DNA of 51,203 nt from Ruminococcus sp. (GCA_024697545.1 JAILFN010000112.1:1-51203), one strand, 5' to 3'; positions 8,074 through 17,105 are shown, counted from the first letter of the stretch. The notes: a model not told the origin generated them from the sequence alone. Made by a program: numbers and translations.

Positions 8074-8949
8074 ATGAGTTCTCTTTTTGAAAAGCAGGAC
8101 AGCCTTAATTCTCCCATCGAGACATTTCTTTACGACAGCGAAAAGACCCCGCTGCCCGTAAAGCCGCACTGGCATTATTTCGCCGAATTTTTGTATGTCA
8201 TTAAGGGGACAGCCGTTGTTACCTGCGACAGCAGCAGCTTTACCGTTTCTGAAGGCGAGCTTATGATACTCTTCCCGTCATCGGTACATTCGATATATTC
8301 GGAAAACGGCGAGCCTGTTGTATTTATCGGCATAAAATTCGATACCGCGAAGTTCCCGAACACCTCGACCTACGCGCCTTCTGTTACGGCTGTGTTCAGG
8401 TACGCCCGCGCAAACGGCGTGCAGACGCACTTCGGCAGCATGCAGGCGGAGGGGCTGTGCTGCCGCGAGATCTTCAACGACTGCCTGAAAGAGACAGGGC
8501 AGTTCCTTTACGGCAGGGATATCATGCTCCGTGCGGATATCTACAAGCTTATATTCGGCATCATAAGGCTTTGGGCGGCGGCAGGGCTTGATATGAACAA
8601 ATGCCCCGTAAATTCCGCCGATATCTACGGCATTGAAAACATCGCCGAATACATCGACAGCCGCCTTGAAGAAAAGATCCGCGTTGATGAGATAGCGAAG
8701 ATCTGCCACATGAGCTATTCGGGGTTTGCGGCGAAATTCCGCGAGCAGTACGGCATGAGCTGCAAGGAGTACATCGAACGTATGCGTATATTCAAGTCGG
8801 AGGAGTACCTGCTTTTTACCGATCACGACCTGACATACATCAGCCGCCTGACGGGCTTTGCAGATTGCAGCCATTTTATACGCACGTTCAGGAAGTACCG
8901 CGGTATGACTCCCAAGCAGTTTCGCATGAAGAGCCGCAAGATGGAATAA
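8074..8949 (+). CDS. AraC-family transcriptional regulator (cupin sensor)
   Basis: A 291-residue one-component regulator, cytosolic. Residues about 15-100 form a cupin-type ligand-binding fold typical of sugar-responsive AraC proteins (KPHWHYFAEFLYVIKG near the start). Residues 190-291 contain two helix-turn-helix units: EIAKICHMSYSGFAAKFREQ, then YISRLTGFADCSHFIRTFRK ending in the family signature GMTPKQFR. It has its own promoter and lies 71 nt before a second regulator gene, with which it is probably cotranscribed. Its position between the pectate lyase and xylanase genes suggests control of plant-polysaccharide use, which is inference. AAAGGA precedes the ATG. Confidence 0.9.
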   Translation: MSSLFEKQDSLNSPIETFLYDSEKTPLPVKPHWHYFAEFLYVIKGTAVVTCDSSSFTVSEGELMILFPSSVHSIYSENGEPVVFIGIKFDTAKFPNTSTYAPSVTAVFRYARANGVQTHFGSMQAEGLCCREIFNDCLKETGQFLYGRDIMLRADIYKLIFGIIRLWAAAGLDMNKCPVNSADIYGIENIAEYIDSRLEEKIRVDEIAKICHMSYSGFAAKFREQYGMSCKEYIERMRIFKSEEYLLFTDHDLTYISRLTGFADCSHFIRTFRKYRGMTPKQFRMKSRKME

Positions 8950-9020
8950 GAGGCGAACGCGGCACAGGCATTTTGCCGTAAACTATAAAACTGATCGATC
9001 TTTTTACTGGAGGCGAATGT

Positions 9021-11189
9021 ATGGGCAGACCTTTGATAGCCGTTATCGCGGGCGTTGCGAGCAATTATTCGGAGCGTGATCTGCTGAGGGGGATCATTGA
9101 GGAAAACAATAAGAACGGATACTCGACCGTCGTGCTGTCGGGCATATATAATATGGTATCGGAGGATGCCTACCTTGAATGCGAAAGGCGCATCTATGAG
9201 CTTGTATACTCGAATGACATAAAGGGCGTTATACTTTTCTGCGAATCATTCGTTGATGACGAAGCGCGTTCAGAAGTGGCGGATCTTCTGCAAAAGCTTA
9301 CTGTGCCGCTTGTCGGCATCGGCTCAAAGCTCAAGGAATTTGCCGATCTTTCATTCCCGCGGTTCGATTCGGATGAGTCGGGGGAAATGGAGATGCTGAC
9401 CGACCACCTCATTGATGTTCACGGTCTTACCGATATAGTTTTGCTCACGGGTCCGCGTGAGTTTGAGACAGCACATCTCAGGGCGCAGGGATATCGGCGT
9501 TCGCTTTTGAACCACGGCATCGACTATCAGCCCGAAAAGGTGATATTCGGAAACTTCTGGATGACCTCGGGCGAGGCGCTTGCCGAGAGCATGATACGCG
9601 GCGAAAGACCTCTCCCGCAGGCGGTCATCTGTGCGAACGACAATATGGCTTACGGTCTGCTGGGGCGGCTGGCTGAAGCGGGTATCAAAGTCCCCGATCA
9701 GGTCACTGTTATCTCCTATGAGTATTCCTATCACCGTATCTATTACTCGCCTTCACTCACCTGCTTCAAAAGAGACCGCAGATCTCTGGGCGCTGCGGCG
9801 GCAGATCAGCTGCACTGCCGCATCTCGGGCGAGCTGGTGCCGGAGTTTATACCAAAGAAGGGACGCATGGTGTTCGGTGCGAGCTGCAAATGTCCCATGA
9901 ATATCGAGGATTCTCTTTCCGAACAGCGCTATGCGGCGGATCGCCTGAGAGATTATGACCTTAATCTGTTCAGCACGATGGATCACCGCATGACCCTTTG
10001 CCGCGATATGAAAGAGATCATAGACATGATCGGCGAATATCAGTGGATGATAAGGGACAAACGTTCGATGTACCTGCGTCTGTATGAGGAATGGTATGAG
10101 CCGAACGCCGCCTCCGAGAAGAATATGCAGACCCGCTGCGTTGTGCCGTGGCAGGATAACTCGGTCTTTGAGAACGACAGGTTTGATCTGCAATGCCTGT
10201 TTGAGCGTGAGAAGGGCGCTGTTGTTTGCTATTACACGCCTGTTTTTTCGGGCACCGATCTGTTCGGCGACATGGTGGTGATTTACGACACCCCCGACTG
10301 CTACGATGATATGTTCCGCCACTGGCTGAAATCCGTTTCCATCGGGCTTGAGTTTATGCGCCTGAAAAACGACTTCCACTATCTTCTCAGCTGTCAGGGA
10401 ATATCAGAATACGGAGATTCGCTGACGGGATTCTATAACCTGAAGGGTCTGAAGCGTGAGTTCGCGACGCTTTCATGGGAGCAGGATCCTCCGCTTTTCT
10501 GCGTTATGCTAAGGCTGTTCATGTTCTCGCGCTCGCTCAGCGAGGAGGTCGTTTCGCGAAAGACCGAGGTGATACTCACAGCCGCGAGGGCAGTAAGGCG
10601 CTTTTGCGGCGACGGAGCCATAGCGGGTCACACCGCCGATGATACCTTCGTCTGCTTTGTGCGGAGCCGCGCGACGGCGGAGCAGCTTTCCGACTTGCTT
10701 TCGGTTATGCTGCTTTGCGAAAACGGCTACATCGAGCGCGTCGGCAGAGATTCCTTTGCCTGCGTTTGCGTTCCCTGCGGCATGGCATCCTGCTCGTCGT
10801 TCCTCGCAAAGTGCGATGAGCTTATTGATAAGCAGCAGGCTGAGATGAAAAAGAGGCGGCTGTACTCAAGGTATTCGGAGCTTTCGGAGTTCCGCGACCG
10901 CATCTACGCATCGCCCGAGATGACCTTTACTCAGGACAGGGAGCTGCTTCCCGAATCAGACTTTGAGCTTTACCGCGTAAGGTACAAGAGGTGCTTCGGC
11001 ATAACCTTCCACCAGGACTGCATTGCCGCGCGTATCACGAGGGCGAAATACTACCTTGCGACAACGCAGCTCGAGCTTGCCGATATATCGGAAAAATGCG
11101 GATACTTAGACCACAAATATTTCCAGAGGCAGTTTGCAGCCGCAGCGGGTATGCCCGCGCTGCAGTACCGAATGCTTCTGAAACGATAA
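9021..11189 (+). CDS. Hybrid regulator: LacI-type sensor, degenerate GGDEF, AraC HTH
   Basis: A 722-residue protein with no signal peptide or membrane segment. Residues 1-285 resemble the periplasmic-binding-protein-like sensor of LacI/GalR regulators (ICANDNMAYGLLGRL near 203-217, VPDQVTVISYE near 224-234) but lack the usual N-terminal HTH. Residues 286-460 form a linker/sensor region also found in the protein at 20917-24267 (compare YYTPVF and RHWLKSVSIGLEFMRLK). Residues 464-607 look like a GGDEF domain: it begins DSLTGFYNLKGL, yet the catalytic motif is replaced by HTADDTF, so it should be inactive. Residues 640-722 are an AraC-type HTH. TGGAGG precedes the ATG. The likely role is ligand-controlled transcription of nearby polysaccharide genes. 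Confidence 0.85.
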   Translation: MGRPLIAVIAGVASNYSERDLLRGIIEENNKNGYSTVVLSGIYNMVSEDAYLECERRIYELVYSNDIKGVILFCESFVDDEARSEVADLLQKLTVPLVGIGSKLKEFADLSFPRFDSDESGEMEMLTDHLIDVHGLTDIVLLTGPREFETAHLRAQGYRRSLLNHGIDYQPEKVIFGNFWMTSGEALAESMIRGERPLPQAVICANDNMAYGLLGRLAEAGIKVPDQVTVISYEYSYHRIYYSPSLTCFKRDRRSLGAAAADQLHCRISGELVPEFIPKKGRMVFGASCKCPMNIEDSLSEQRYAADRLRDYDLNLFSTMDHRMTLCRDMKEIIDMIGEYQWMIRDKRSMYLRLYEEWYEPNAASEKNMQTRCVVPWQDNSVFENDRFDLQCLFEREKGAVVCYYTPVFSGTDLFGDMVVIYDTPDCYDDMFRHWLKSVSIGLEFMRLKNDFHYLLSCQGISEYGDSLTGFYNLKGLKREFATLSWEQDPPLFCVMLRLFMFSRSLSEEVVSRKTEVILTAARAVRRFCGDGAIAGHTADDTFVCFVRSRATAEQLSDLLSVMLLCENGYIERVGRDSFACVCVPCGMASCSSFLAKCDELIDKQQAEMKKRRLYSRYSELSEFRDRIYASPEMTFTQDRELLPESDFELYRVRYKRCFGITFHQDCIAARITRAKYYLATTQLELADISEKCGYLDHKYFQRQFAAAAGMPALQYRMLLKR

Positions 11190-11192
11190 AAG

Positions 11193-11227
11193 AACACCCT
11201 CCCGCTTCACCAATGCGGGAGGGTGTT
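11193..11227. terminator. Bidirectional terminator between convergent genes
   Basis: A 13-bp perfect stem, AACACCCTCCCGC at 11193-11205 with GCGGGAGGGTGTT at 11215-11227. It lies between the stops of the plus-strand hybrid regulator and the minus-strand xylanase, with T-rich tails on both strands. Confidence 0.9.
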
Positions 11228-11251
11228 ATCTTTATTATCGTAGGTTTGTTA

Positions 11252-13669
11252 TCAGCGAACTGTAACAGTTACAGCGTGATTGATAGCATCTGCAACGCCC
11301 CATGTGCCATTTACCTTGGCGGCAATAGCTACCTTGTAGGTCTTGCCGGGGGTCATGTTCTTGGGGGTGGTGAAGCTTGTGGTGGAAGAGGGGATAGACT
11401 GGGTCTGGATCCTCCACTTGCCTGCGAGGTATACTGCGATGCCGTAGTTCTGGGCGCCGCTTACGGGAGTCCAGTCAAACTTGATCTGATGATATGCTTC
11501 ACTGTAAGTGATAGAAGTGATCTCGGGATAAGCTGTTGTAACGACTGTCGCAGAGTTGGTCTTTACGGTGATGGCGTTGGAGTAATCATTGCCCCATGCG
11601 CCGCCGTACTTGACGTCAACTGCTACCTGATAGCTTGTACCTGCTCTGAGGTTGTTCAGATAGTAAGAAGTGTTCGTGGTCTCGGTCTTCTTGGTCCATG
11701 TGCCGTTCTCAAGTAAGTAAACGGCATAGCTGTCTGCACCGCTTACTGCGTCCCATGAGAGGTTTACAGCATTGTCAGCGGGGCTGTAATAAACGGTAGT
11801 GGTCTTCTTTTCAGGTGCGGGGGGTGTAGGAGTAGAAGGACCGCTTACGGAAACGCCGTCCTTGGCAACGATAGCTTCGTCGATGTAGAAGTTGTTCGTG
11901 CCTGATGTAGTCTCTACATAGAGTATGGGATCAGAAGCGTCAGAGGGGATCTGGAAGCTCTTGTTTGCAAGATGTACATACTGACCGGGGTAAGACTTGC
12001 CCTCAGCGATGTGTGCATACTTGGTGGTTCCCGAAGAATCGGTGTACTGGAGAGAGAGGTAGAATGTCTGCTCGCTATCGCCGTCTTCGTAATCTGCGGC
12101 TACGCTGAAGCTGTACTTCTGACCTGCCTTGAAGGTAGCGGTATCGAGTTTTTTCTGCATACCCTGCCAAGCGCTGGTACGATCCTTGATGAGGAGAGCG
12201 TTGGTGCCCTTGTAAGGATGTCTGCCGCTGATGAGCACTTCGCCTTCGCCTCTTGCTTCCCAACCGTCAACACTGTCCTCAAAGGTGTCGTGGTAGTAGT
12301 AACCGTTAGAGTCGGGAGTGATGGGGTCGTTGCCTGTAGAAGGATCGGGGTTGGAGGGCATGGAGCTTCCGTCGCTCTTCAGCTTTACAACGAATGTAGA
12401 AACGCTCTTTGCGGGGAGGTTAGCCCAGTAAGTAGAAGTGCTGTGCTCCAGATCGGAAGTCTTAGCGAGGTTCTCTCCGGAGGAGCTGCGGTATCTGTCT
12501 ACGTTGGTGATGGTCCTGCTGCCAACATCGAACTGCTGCTGGATGTCGGAGGAACCCTTGTTTATAGCAACGATCTCGATCTGAGTATCGCTGTGCTTGT
12601 AAGCGGAGATGAGCAGATCGCTGTCAGGAGTCTCGGTGCAGTCGATACGGAAGTCGCCGGGACGAACATACTTGGAATACTGAGCCATCATGTAACCGCG
12701 CTTGGTGATGCCGCCGTTAGAGCCGCTCTGCTCGATAAGGCTGTAGCTTCTCTTGATATACCACCAGGTATAAACGCTCATGTTACCTACAACGAGACCG
12801 TTGTGGATATTCTCTGCTACATCAAGAGCCTCGGGCCAGTTGTTAGCGGAGTTTGCGTTGGAGTTCGGCACATAAACCTCAGTCATCCAGATCTCTCTGC
12901 CGCTGTTTTCAAGAGCGGGGAAGTCCATCTTGCTTCTGGGAGTGCCGTAGAAGTGTGTTGCGAATACATCGGTATTTGCATTAGCCTTGGAGTTGTTCAG
13001 GATGTTGTTGTAATAGTCTCTGCTGTTGTTCCATGCACCATACTGGAAGGTCTCGGGAGACATTACTCTTGTGCTGGTGATCTGATCGCCGTAGTTCGCG
13101 AGGAAGTTCGTAGTCTCGGAAGGAGACCAGTATGTCCACTCCTTAGCGAAGTCAGGCTCGTTCTGAACGGAGATGGAGTAAAGGTTTACGCCATTGCTCT
13201 TCATGTAGTTGCCGAAGTCGTTCAGATGCTTGGCGTATGCGCCGTAATTCTTGGAAGGAAGATGGAGCTTACCGTTGCTTCCGCCCGATTCTGCGAGATT
13301 GGAAGGCGGCTCCCACGGTGTCGCGAAAACTGTGCAGCCGTTCTTGGAAGCGTACTGCGCGGTGGGAAGAGCCTTGCTCCACTGGCTGCTGCTGGGGTTT
13401 ACGAATACACGGAGGACCGTCAGACCGAGCTGATTGTCGCCGTTTCCGAAAACCCTTGCCTTCTCGCTGTCAGACAGAGAATAGCCCTGCCATTCGGGAA
13501 GGTCGATACCGCCGAAGCCGCGGATGTACTGGTATGTCTTGCCTGTGTTGATCTTGCAGACATTCGCAGAGTTTGCGGCGTTTGCGGGGATAGCTGACGC
13601 CATCGAAAGCAGCATGGTGCTGCTGACTGCGCCGACTATCAGGCGTTTGATTGTTTTTCTAAGTTGCAT
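11252..13669 (-). CDS. Secreted GH30 glucuronoxylanase with CBM22 and CBM37-like modules
   Basis: An 805-residue exported enzyme expected to hydrolyse glucuronoxylan. Residues 1-32 form a signal peptide ending PANA. The catalytic domain (about 35-440) follows the bacterial GH30_8 pattern: RGFGG at 50-54, acid/base Glu171 in SVQNEPD, THFYGT, nucleophile Glu264 in WMTEVY, then WWYIKRSY, where an Arg in related xylanases contacts the glucuronate side chain, and KRGYMMAQYSKYVRPG. Residues 455-605 look like CBM22 (xylan binding). A Fn3-like module (about 620-715) and the shared C-terminal module (715-805) follow. AAGGAGGG precedes the ATG. The gene is monocistronic with a strong promoter. Confidence 0.93.
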   Translation of the reverse strand: MQLRKTIKRLIVGAVSSTMLLSMASAIPANAANSANVCKINTGKTYQYIRGFGGIDLPEWQGYSLSDSEKARVFGNGDNQLGLTVLRVFVNPSSSQWSKALPTAQYASKNGCTVFATPWEPPSNLAESGGSNGKLHLPSKNYGAYAKHLNDFGNYMKSNGVNLYSISVQNEPDFAKEWTYWSPSETTNFLANYGDQITSTRVMSPETFQYGAWNNSRDYYNNILNNSKANANTDVFATHFYGTPRSKMDFPALENSGREIWMTEVYVPNSNANSANNWPEALDVAENIHNGLVVGNMSVYTWWYIKRSYSLIEQSGSNGGITKRGYMMAQYSKYVRPGDFRIDCTETPDSDLLISAYKHSDTQIEIVAINKGSSDIQQQFDVGSRTITNVDRYRSSSGENLAKTSDLEHSTSTYWANLPAKSVSTFVVKLKSDGSSMPSNPDPSTGNDPITPDSNGYYYHDTFEDSVDGWEARGEGEVLISGRHPYKGTNALLIKDRTSAWQGMQKKLDTATFKAGQKYSFSVAADYEDGDSEQTFYLSLQYTDSSGTTKYAHIAEGKSYPGQYVHLANKSFQIPSDASDPILYVETTSGTNNFYIDEAIVAKDGVSVSGPSTPTPPAPEKKTTTVYYSPADNAVNLSWDAVSGADSYAVYLLENGTWTKKTETTNTSYYLNNLRAGTSYQVAVDVKYGGAWGNDYSNAITVKTNSATVVTTAYPEITSITYSEAYHQIKFDWTPVSGAQNYGIAVYLAGKWRIQTQSIPSSTTSFTTPKNMTPGKTYKVAIAAKVNGTWGVADAINHAVTVTVR

Positions 13670-13730
13670 ATAATGCCCTCCTTAAAATAGTTGAACAGTT
13701 TTTTGTTAACACATCTTACTATTTTAGGTC

Positions 13731-13759
13731 ATTATAGCACACAGGCAACCGTACCTCAA
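13731..13759 (-). promoter_or_regulatory. Promoter of the GH30 xylanase gene
   Basis: Read on the minus strand: TTGAGG (13754-13759), a 17-nt spacer and TATAAT (13731-13736). About 40 nt further upstream, GAAATCGTTTAC (13801-13812) weakly resembles half of a LacI-type site. Confidence 0.8.
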
Positions 13760-13935
13760 CCCACAAAACATATTTATAGTGGACTAAATAGAAATTTCAA
13801 GAAATCGTTTACAAAAAATACAACAAAAAGTACGCTATGGCTGCGTTTTTGATTTTGCCGTTTTTGGATAGATCATCAGGTGCGTACAAATTCGGCACAT
13901 TTTTGAAATTTGTATTGTGTACATCTTTTTTTCAG

Positions 13936-13971
13936 CAAAAAACTCCGAAGCACCGTTCGGCGCATCGGAGT
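13936..13971 (-). terminator. Rho-independent terminator of asnA
   Basis: On the minus strand ACTCCGA (13965-13971 complement) pairs with TCGGAGT (13942-13948 complement), with extra GC pairs in the loop, and is followed by a T run. Confidence 0.88.
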
Positions 13972-13992
13972 CCTGTTTTTTATAGATCTTTA

Positions 13993-15003
13993 TCAGAGAA
14001 GCGTGATGTTGTTCTCGGCGCACTTGGCTATCATCTCTTCCGACCAGATGGAAGACTGCACCTCACCGATGTGAGCTTTTTCAAGGAGCAGCATACAAAG
14101 TCTTGACTGACCGATACCGCCGCCGATGGTGAGGGGAAGAGTGCCGTCCGCGATCATGCGGTGGTAATCATACTGCATCCTGTCCTCGGCACCGCACTCT
14201 GCGAGCTGCTTTGCCAGCGACTCGGCATCTACTCTGATACCCATTGAGGATATCTCCAGCGAATCATCGAGGACATCGTCCCAGAAGAGGATATCGCCGT
14301 TGAGCGACCAGTCGTCGTAGTCGGGGGCTCTGCCGTCGTGCTTTTTGCCGCTGTTAAGCTTGCCGCCGATGCCCATGAGGAATACGGTCTTGTGTTCCTT
14401 TGTTATAAGGCGCTCACGCTCATGCCCTGTCTTGTCGGGGTACATATCCTCAAGCTCCTGAGTGGTGATGAAAAACGGTTCATCGCATATGTGTGCGTTC
14501 AGCTGAGGATATCTGAGGCTCACCTTTCTCTTGGTGAAAGCGACTGCCTTTACCAAGTTCCTGACTGTATCTTTAAGGAACTCGATATTGCGCTGCTCGC
14601 GGGAGATGACCTTTTCCCAGTCCCACTGGTCAACGAAGATGGAGTGGGTGTTATCGGTATCGTCATCGCGGCGGATGGCGTTCATATCGGTGTATATGCC
14701 CTCGCCCTTAGTGTAGCCGTAGCGGTAAAGAGCCATTCTCTTCCACTTAGCCAGCGACTGCACGACCTCAGCCTTGCCTTCGATCTCCTTGATATCGAAA
14801 TCTACCTTTCTTTCAACGCCGTTAAGGTCATCGTTGATGCCGCTGCCCTGTCTTACGATAAGGGGCGCGGAAACGCGGTCTAGGGTCAGCGAGAAGGAAA
14901 GCGCCTGCTGAAAGGTGTCCTTGATATACTTGATAGCGTGCTGAGTTTCTCTCAGTGTTAATGAGGACTCGTAGCCCTCGGGGATATACAGTGATCTTGA
15001 CAT
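13993..15003 (-). CDS. asnA: Aspartate-ammonia ligase (asparagine synthetase A)
   Basis: A 336-residue cytosolic enzyme making asparagine from aspartate, ammonia and ATP; its fold is related to class II aminoacyl-tRNA synthetases. Family segments are clear along the whole length: YIPEGYESSLTLRETQ at the start, VDFDIKEI, KWKRMALYRYG, HSIFVDQWDWEKVI, and the C-terminal LTIGGGIGQSRLCMLLL motif. I chose the third in-frame ATG (MSRSLYI) because AAAGGA lies 9 nt before it. The gene sits just downstream of asnS on the same strand, forming an asparagine supply and charging pair, but it has its own consensus promoter and a terminator-like hairpin in its leader. Confidence 0.95.
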   Translation of the reverse strand: MSRSLYIPEGYESSLTLRETQHAIKYIKDTFQQALSFSLTLDRVSAPLIVRQGSGINDDLNGVERKVDFDIKEIEGKAEVVQSLAKWKRMALYRYGYTKGEGIYTDMNAIRRDDDTDNTHSIFVDQWDWEKVISREQRNIEFLKDTVRNLVKAVAFTKRKVSLRYPQLNAHICDEPFFITTQELEDMYPDKTGHERERLITKEHKTVFLMGIGGKLNSGKKHDGRAPDYDDWSLNGDILFWDDVLDDSLEISSMGIRVDAESLAKQLAECGAEDRMQYDYHRMIADGTLPLTIGGGIGQSRLCMLLLEKAHIGEVQSSIWSEEMIAKCAENNITLL

Positions 15004-15042
15004 AGAGATCATTCCTTTCAAAAAATCTTGGGTGGAGCCCCG

Positions 15043-15087
15043 AAAAAAGACAAAAGGCGTCCCGACCCCTTGACGGATCAGAACACC
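15043..15087 (-). terminator. Terminator hairpin between asnS and asnA, inside the asnA leader
   Basis: On the minus strand a 13-bp stem (15075-15087 with 15057-15069 region, several G-U pairs) closes a 5-nt loop and is followed by TTTTGTCTTTTTT. It lies downstream of the asnA promoter and upstream of its ribosome binding site, so it can end asnS transcripts and attenuate asnA transcripts. It is about 15 nt from the predicted start, too close for a T-box. Confidence 0.75.
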
Positions 15088-15107
15088 TTTGTTCCTTGTA
15101 CCTGCTT

Positions 15108-15136
15108 ATTATACCACAAGCTGTGTGTTCTGTCAA
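15108..15136 (-). promoter_or_regulatory. Consensus promoter of asnA
   Basis: On the minus strand: TTGACA (15131-15136), a 17-nt spacer and TATAAT (15108-15113). A perfect match to the sigma-A consensus, starting transcription near 15101. Confidence 0.85.
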
Positions 15137-15175
15137 GAGTTTTTTCGTATATTTCTCCGTTTTGACGGGATCTTG

Positions 15176-16546
15176 TTATCTGATAGAGCCGACAGTTCTC
15201 GGGAAGAGGATGACATCGCGGATGTTTGCCATGCCCGTGGTGTACATGATAAGTCTTTCAAAGCCGAGACCGAAGCCGCCGTGAGGCACGCTTCCGAACT
15301 TTCTCAGGTCGATGTAATCGCTGTAAAGGTCGAGGTTCATGTTTCTTTCCTTCATGGCGGAGAGCAGCTTTTCAAGGTCATATTCTCTCTCGCTTCCGCC
15401 GATTATCTCGCCGACGCCGGGAACCAGCAGGTCAACTGCCGCAACGGTCTTGCCGTCGGGGTTCTGCTTCATGTAGAAGGACTTTATCTCCTTCGGGTAG
15501 TCGGTGACGAATACAGCCTTCTTGAATACCTTTTCGGAAAGATATCTTTCATGCTCGGTCTGAAGGTCGCAGCCCCACTCTACGGGGTATACGAAATCCT
15601 CGCCCGATTTTTTGAGAAGCTCGATAGCCTCGGTATAGGTGACTCTTCCGAACTCGTGTGAGATCAGTTCTTCAAGCCTTGCTTTAAGACCCTTTTCAAA
15701 GTGTGCATCAAAGAAAGCGATCTCATCGGGGCAGGTGTCGAGCAGCTTGCCGATAACGAATTTGAGCATATCCTCGGCGAGTGCGATAACGTCATCAAGC
15801 TCCATGAAGGCTACCTCGGGCTCAACGTGCCAGAACTCTGCGAGGTGCTTGGGGGTGTTGGAATTCTCAGCGCGGAAGGAAGGACCGAAGGTATAGATCT
15901 TGCCCATAGCCATAGCAGCCATCTCGCCCTCGAGCTGTCCCGAAACGGAAAGACCCGCTCTTCTGCCGAAGAAGTCGTTGGCGTTGTATTCTTCCTCGCT
16001 CTTGTATTCGGTGTTGTAGCCGATGGTCGTTACCTGGAACATCTCGCCCGCGCCCTCGCAGTCGCTGCCTGTGATAAGGGGGGTGTTCACATAAACGAAG
16101 TGGTGGCTCTGGAAGTATTCATGGATAGCGGCAGCCAGCACCGAGCGTACGCGCCATACAGCATTGAAGGTGTTCGTTCTGCCTCTGAGGTGGGGTATGG
16201 TGCGGAGGAACTCAAGGCTGTGACCCTTCTTCTGGAGAGGGTAGTCTGTGGGAGCGTCGCCTAAAACGGTGATGCCTTCGGGAAGGGCGTTTATCTCAAC
16301 GGTATTGCTCCTGCCGGCAGCAGCCTTGCCGCAGACCTTGAGGGACATACCGACTCTCGGCTCCTTGTAATCCCCGTCGCCCTTTTCGACAACGATCTGT
16401 ATATTCTTGAGCGAGGTGCCGTCATTGAGTTCGATGAATGCGACGCTCTTTGAATTACGCGAGGTGCGTACCCAGCCGCATACGGTTATCTCCTTGCCGA
16501 CAAGTTCCTGAGAGCCGATCACATCGGCGATATCGGTGTGTTTCAT
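15176..16546 (-). CDS. asnS: Asparaginyl-tRNA synthetase
   Basis: A 456-residue class IIb synthetase that charges tRNA-Asn. An N-terminal OB-fold anticodon-binding domain (about 1-110; VCGWVRTSRNSKSVAFIEL) precedes the catalytic domain with GSDCEGAGEMFQVTT, LSVSGQL, motif 2 FRAENSNTPKHLAEFW and the C-terminal motif 3 GGFGLGFERLIMYTTG. An upstream extension of the frame exists, but the ATG of MKHTDIADV is preceded by AAAGGAG at proper distance, and the extension would overlap the T-box terminator. Expression is expected to be controlled by the Asn T-box leader (16581-16861). Confidence 0.96.
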   Translation of the reverse strand: MKHTDIADVIGSQELVGKEITVCGWVRTSRNSKSVAFIELNDGTSLKNIQIVVEKGDGDYKEPRVGMSLKVCGKAAAGRSNTVEINALPEGITVLGDAPTDYPLQKKGHSLEFLRTIPHLRGRTNTFNAVWRVRSVLAAAIHEYFQSHHFVYVNTPLITGSDCEGAGEMFQVTTIGYNTEYKSEEEYNANDFFGRRAGLSVSGQLEGEMAAMAMGKIYTFGPSFRAENSNTPKHLAEFWHVEPEVAFMELDDVIALAEDMLKFVIGKLLDTCPDEIAFFDAHFEKGLKARLEELISHEFGRVTYTEAIELLKKSGEDFVYPVEWGCDLQTEHERYLSEKVFKKAVFVTDYPKEIKSFYMKQNPDGKTVAAVDLLVPGVGEIIGGSEREYDLEKLLSAMKERNMNLDLYSDYIDLRKFGSVPHGGFGLGFERLIMYTTGMANIRDVILFPRTVGSIR

Positions 16547-16580
16547 AATGATTACTCCTTTCAAAAGTAAAAAAGTTCGT

Positions 16581-16861
16581 AAAAACAAAAAGCCCCCGTC
16601 CCGAAAGATACAGGACGGAAGCATTAGCTGCATATATCCGTGGTGCCACCTGAATTACCGCAAAAGCGATCACTTTTGGTCCGCTGTAACGTGCGGAACA
16701 CGTCTTGCCTACTAAGCTGCGCGGGGTGTCCGCCGCCTTTGGGTTCGCCGCTCCGGAGTGTTATTCGCACAGACTCTGATATGCGGCTCTCACCATCCCG
16801 CACTCTCTGAAAACGAAATCCTGTGGTACTTGTCTCCATCATAGCATTTTGTACATTTATA
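16581..16861 (-). promoter_or_regulatory. T-box leader specific for tRNA-Asn, controlling asnS
   Basis: On the minus strand the leader has Stem I features (AGAGAG and GGTGAGAG near 16782-16805), a likely specifier AAC (16760-16762) in the context GAATAACA, the T-box core GGTGGCACCACGG (16638-16650) and a terminator (CCGTCC with GGACGG, 16596-16618, then a T run to 16581). AAC is an Asn codon. The base after TGG in the T-box bulge is C, which would pair with the G discriminator of tRNA-Asn. Uncharged tRNA-Asn should promote readthrough into asnS. Confidence 0.93.
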
Positions 16862-16867
16862 TGGTAC

Positions 16868-16896
16868 ATTATATCATCTTTTGTCGGAAATGTCAA
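16868..16896 (-). promoter_or_regulatory. Promoter of the T-box/asnS transcript
   Basis: On the minus strand: TTGACA (16891-16896), a 17-nt spacer and TATAAT (16868-16873). Confidence 0.88.
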
Positions 16897-17008
16897 TAGG
16901 TTGATATAAACAATTTTGCATTTGTGCCGATATGCACGATTTGGTGATTTACACGCAAAGCCTACGTTAAAAAGTATGATTATAACTGTAAACAAACAAT
17001 GGCAATGC

Positions 17009-17037
17009 TTGCGTTTTGCGCGGAGGTATGGTATAAT
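17009..17037 (+). promoter_or_regulatory. Promoter of the acyltransferase gene
   Basis: TTGCGT at 17009-17014, a 17-nt spacer and TATAAT at 17032-17037, preceded by TGG. A small hairpin, CCCGAC/GTCGGG, follows in the leader near 17051-17068. Confidence 0.75.
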
Positions 17038-17105
17038 ATTACTCGTGGTGCCCGACGGCGGTGTCGGGCGGGTATCAATTCAGAATTAAGGAGTGTTTGC
17101 AGCTT

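Noticed and set aside
11972..13597. Plus-strand open frame (541 codons) opposite the GH30 gene
   Set aside because: Shadow of the xylanase reading frame; composition is typical of an antisense translation.
15028..15044. GGGTGGAGCCCCG on the plus strand resembling a T-box core
   Set aside because: Wrong strand for asnA and no Stem I, specifier or terminator arrangement around it.
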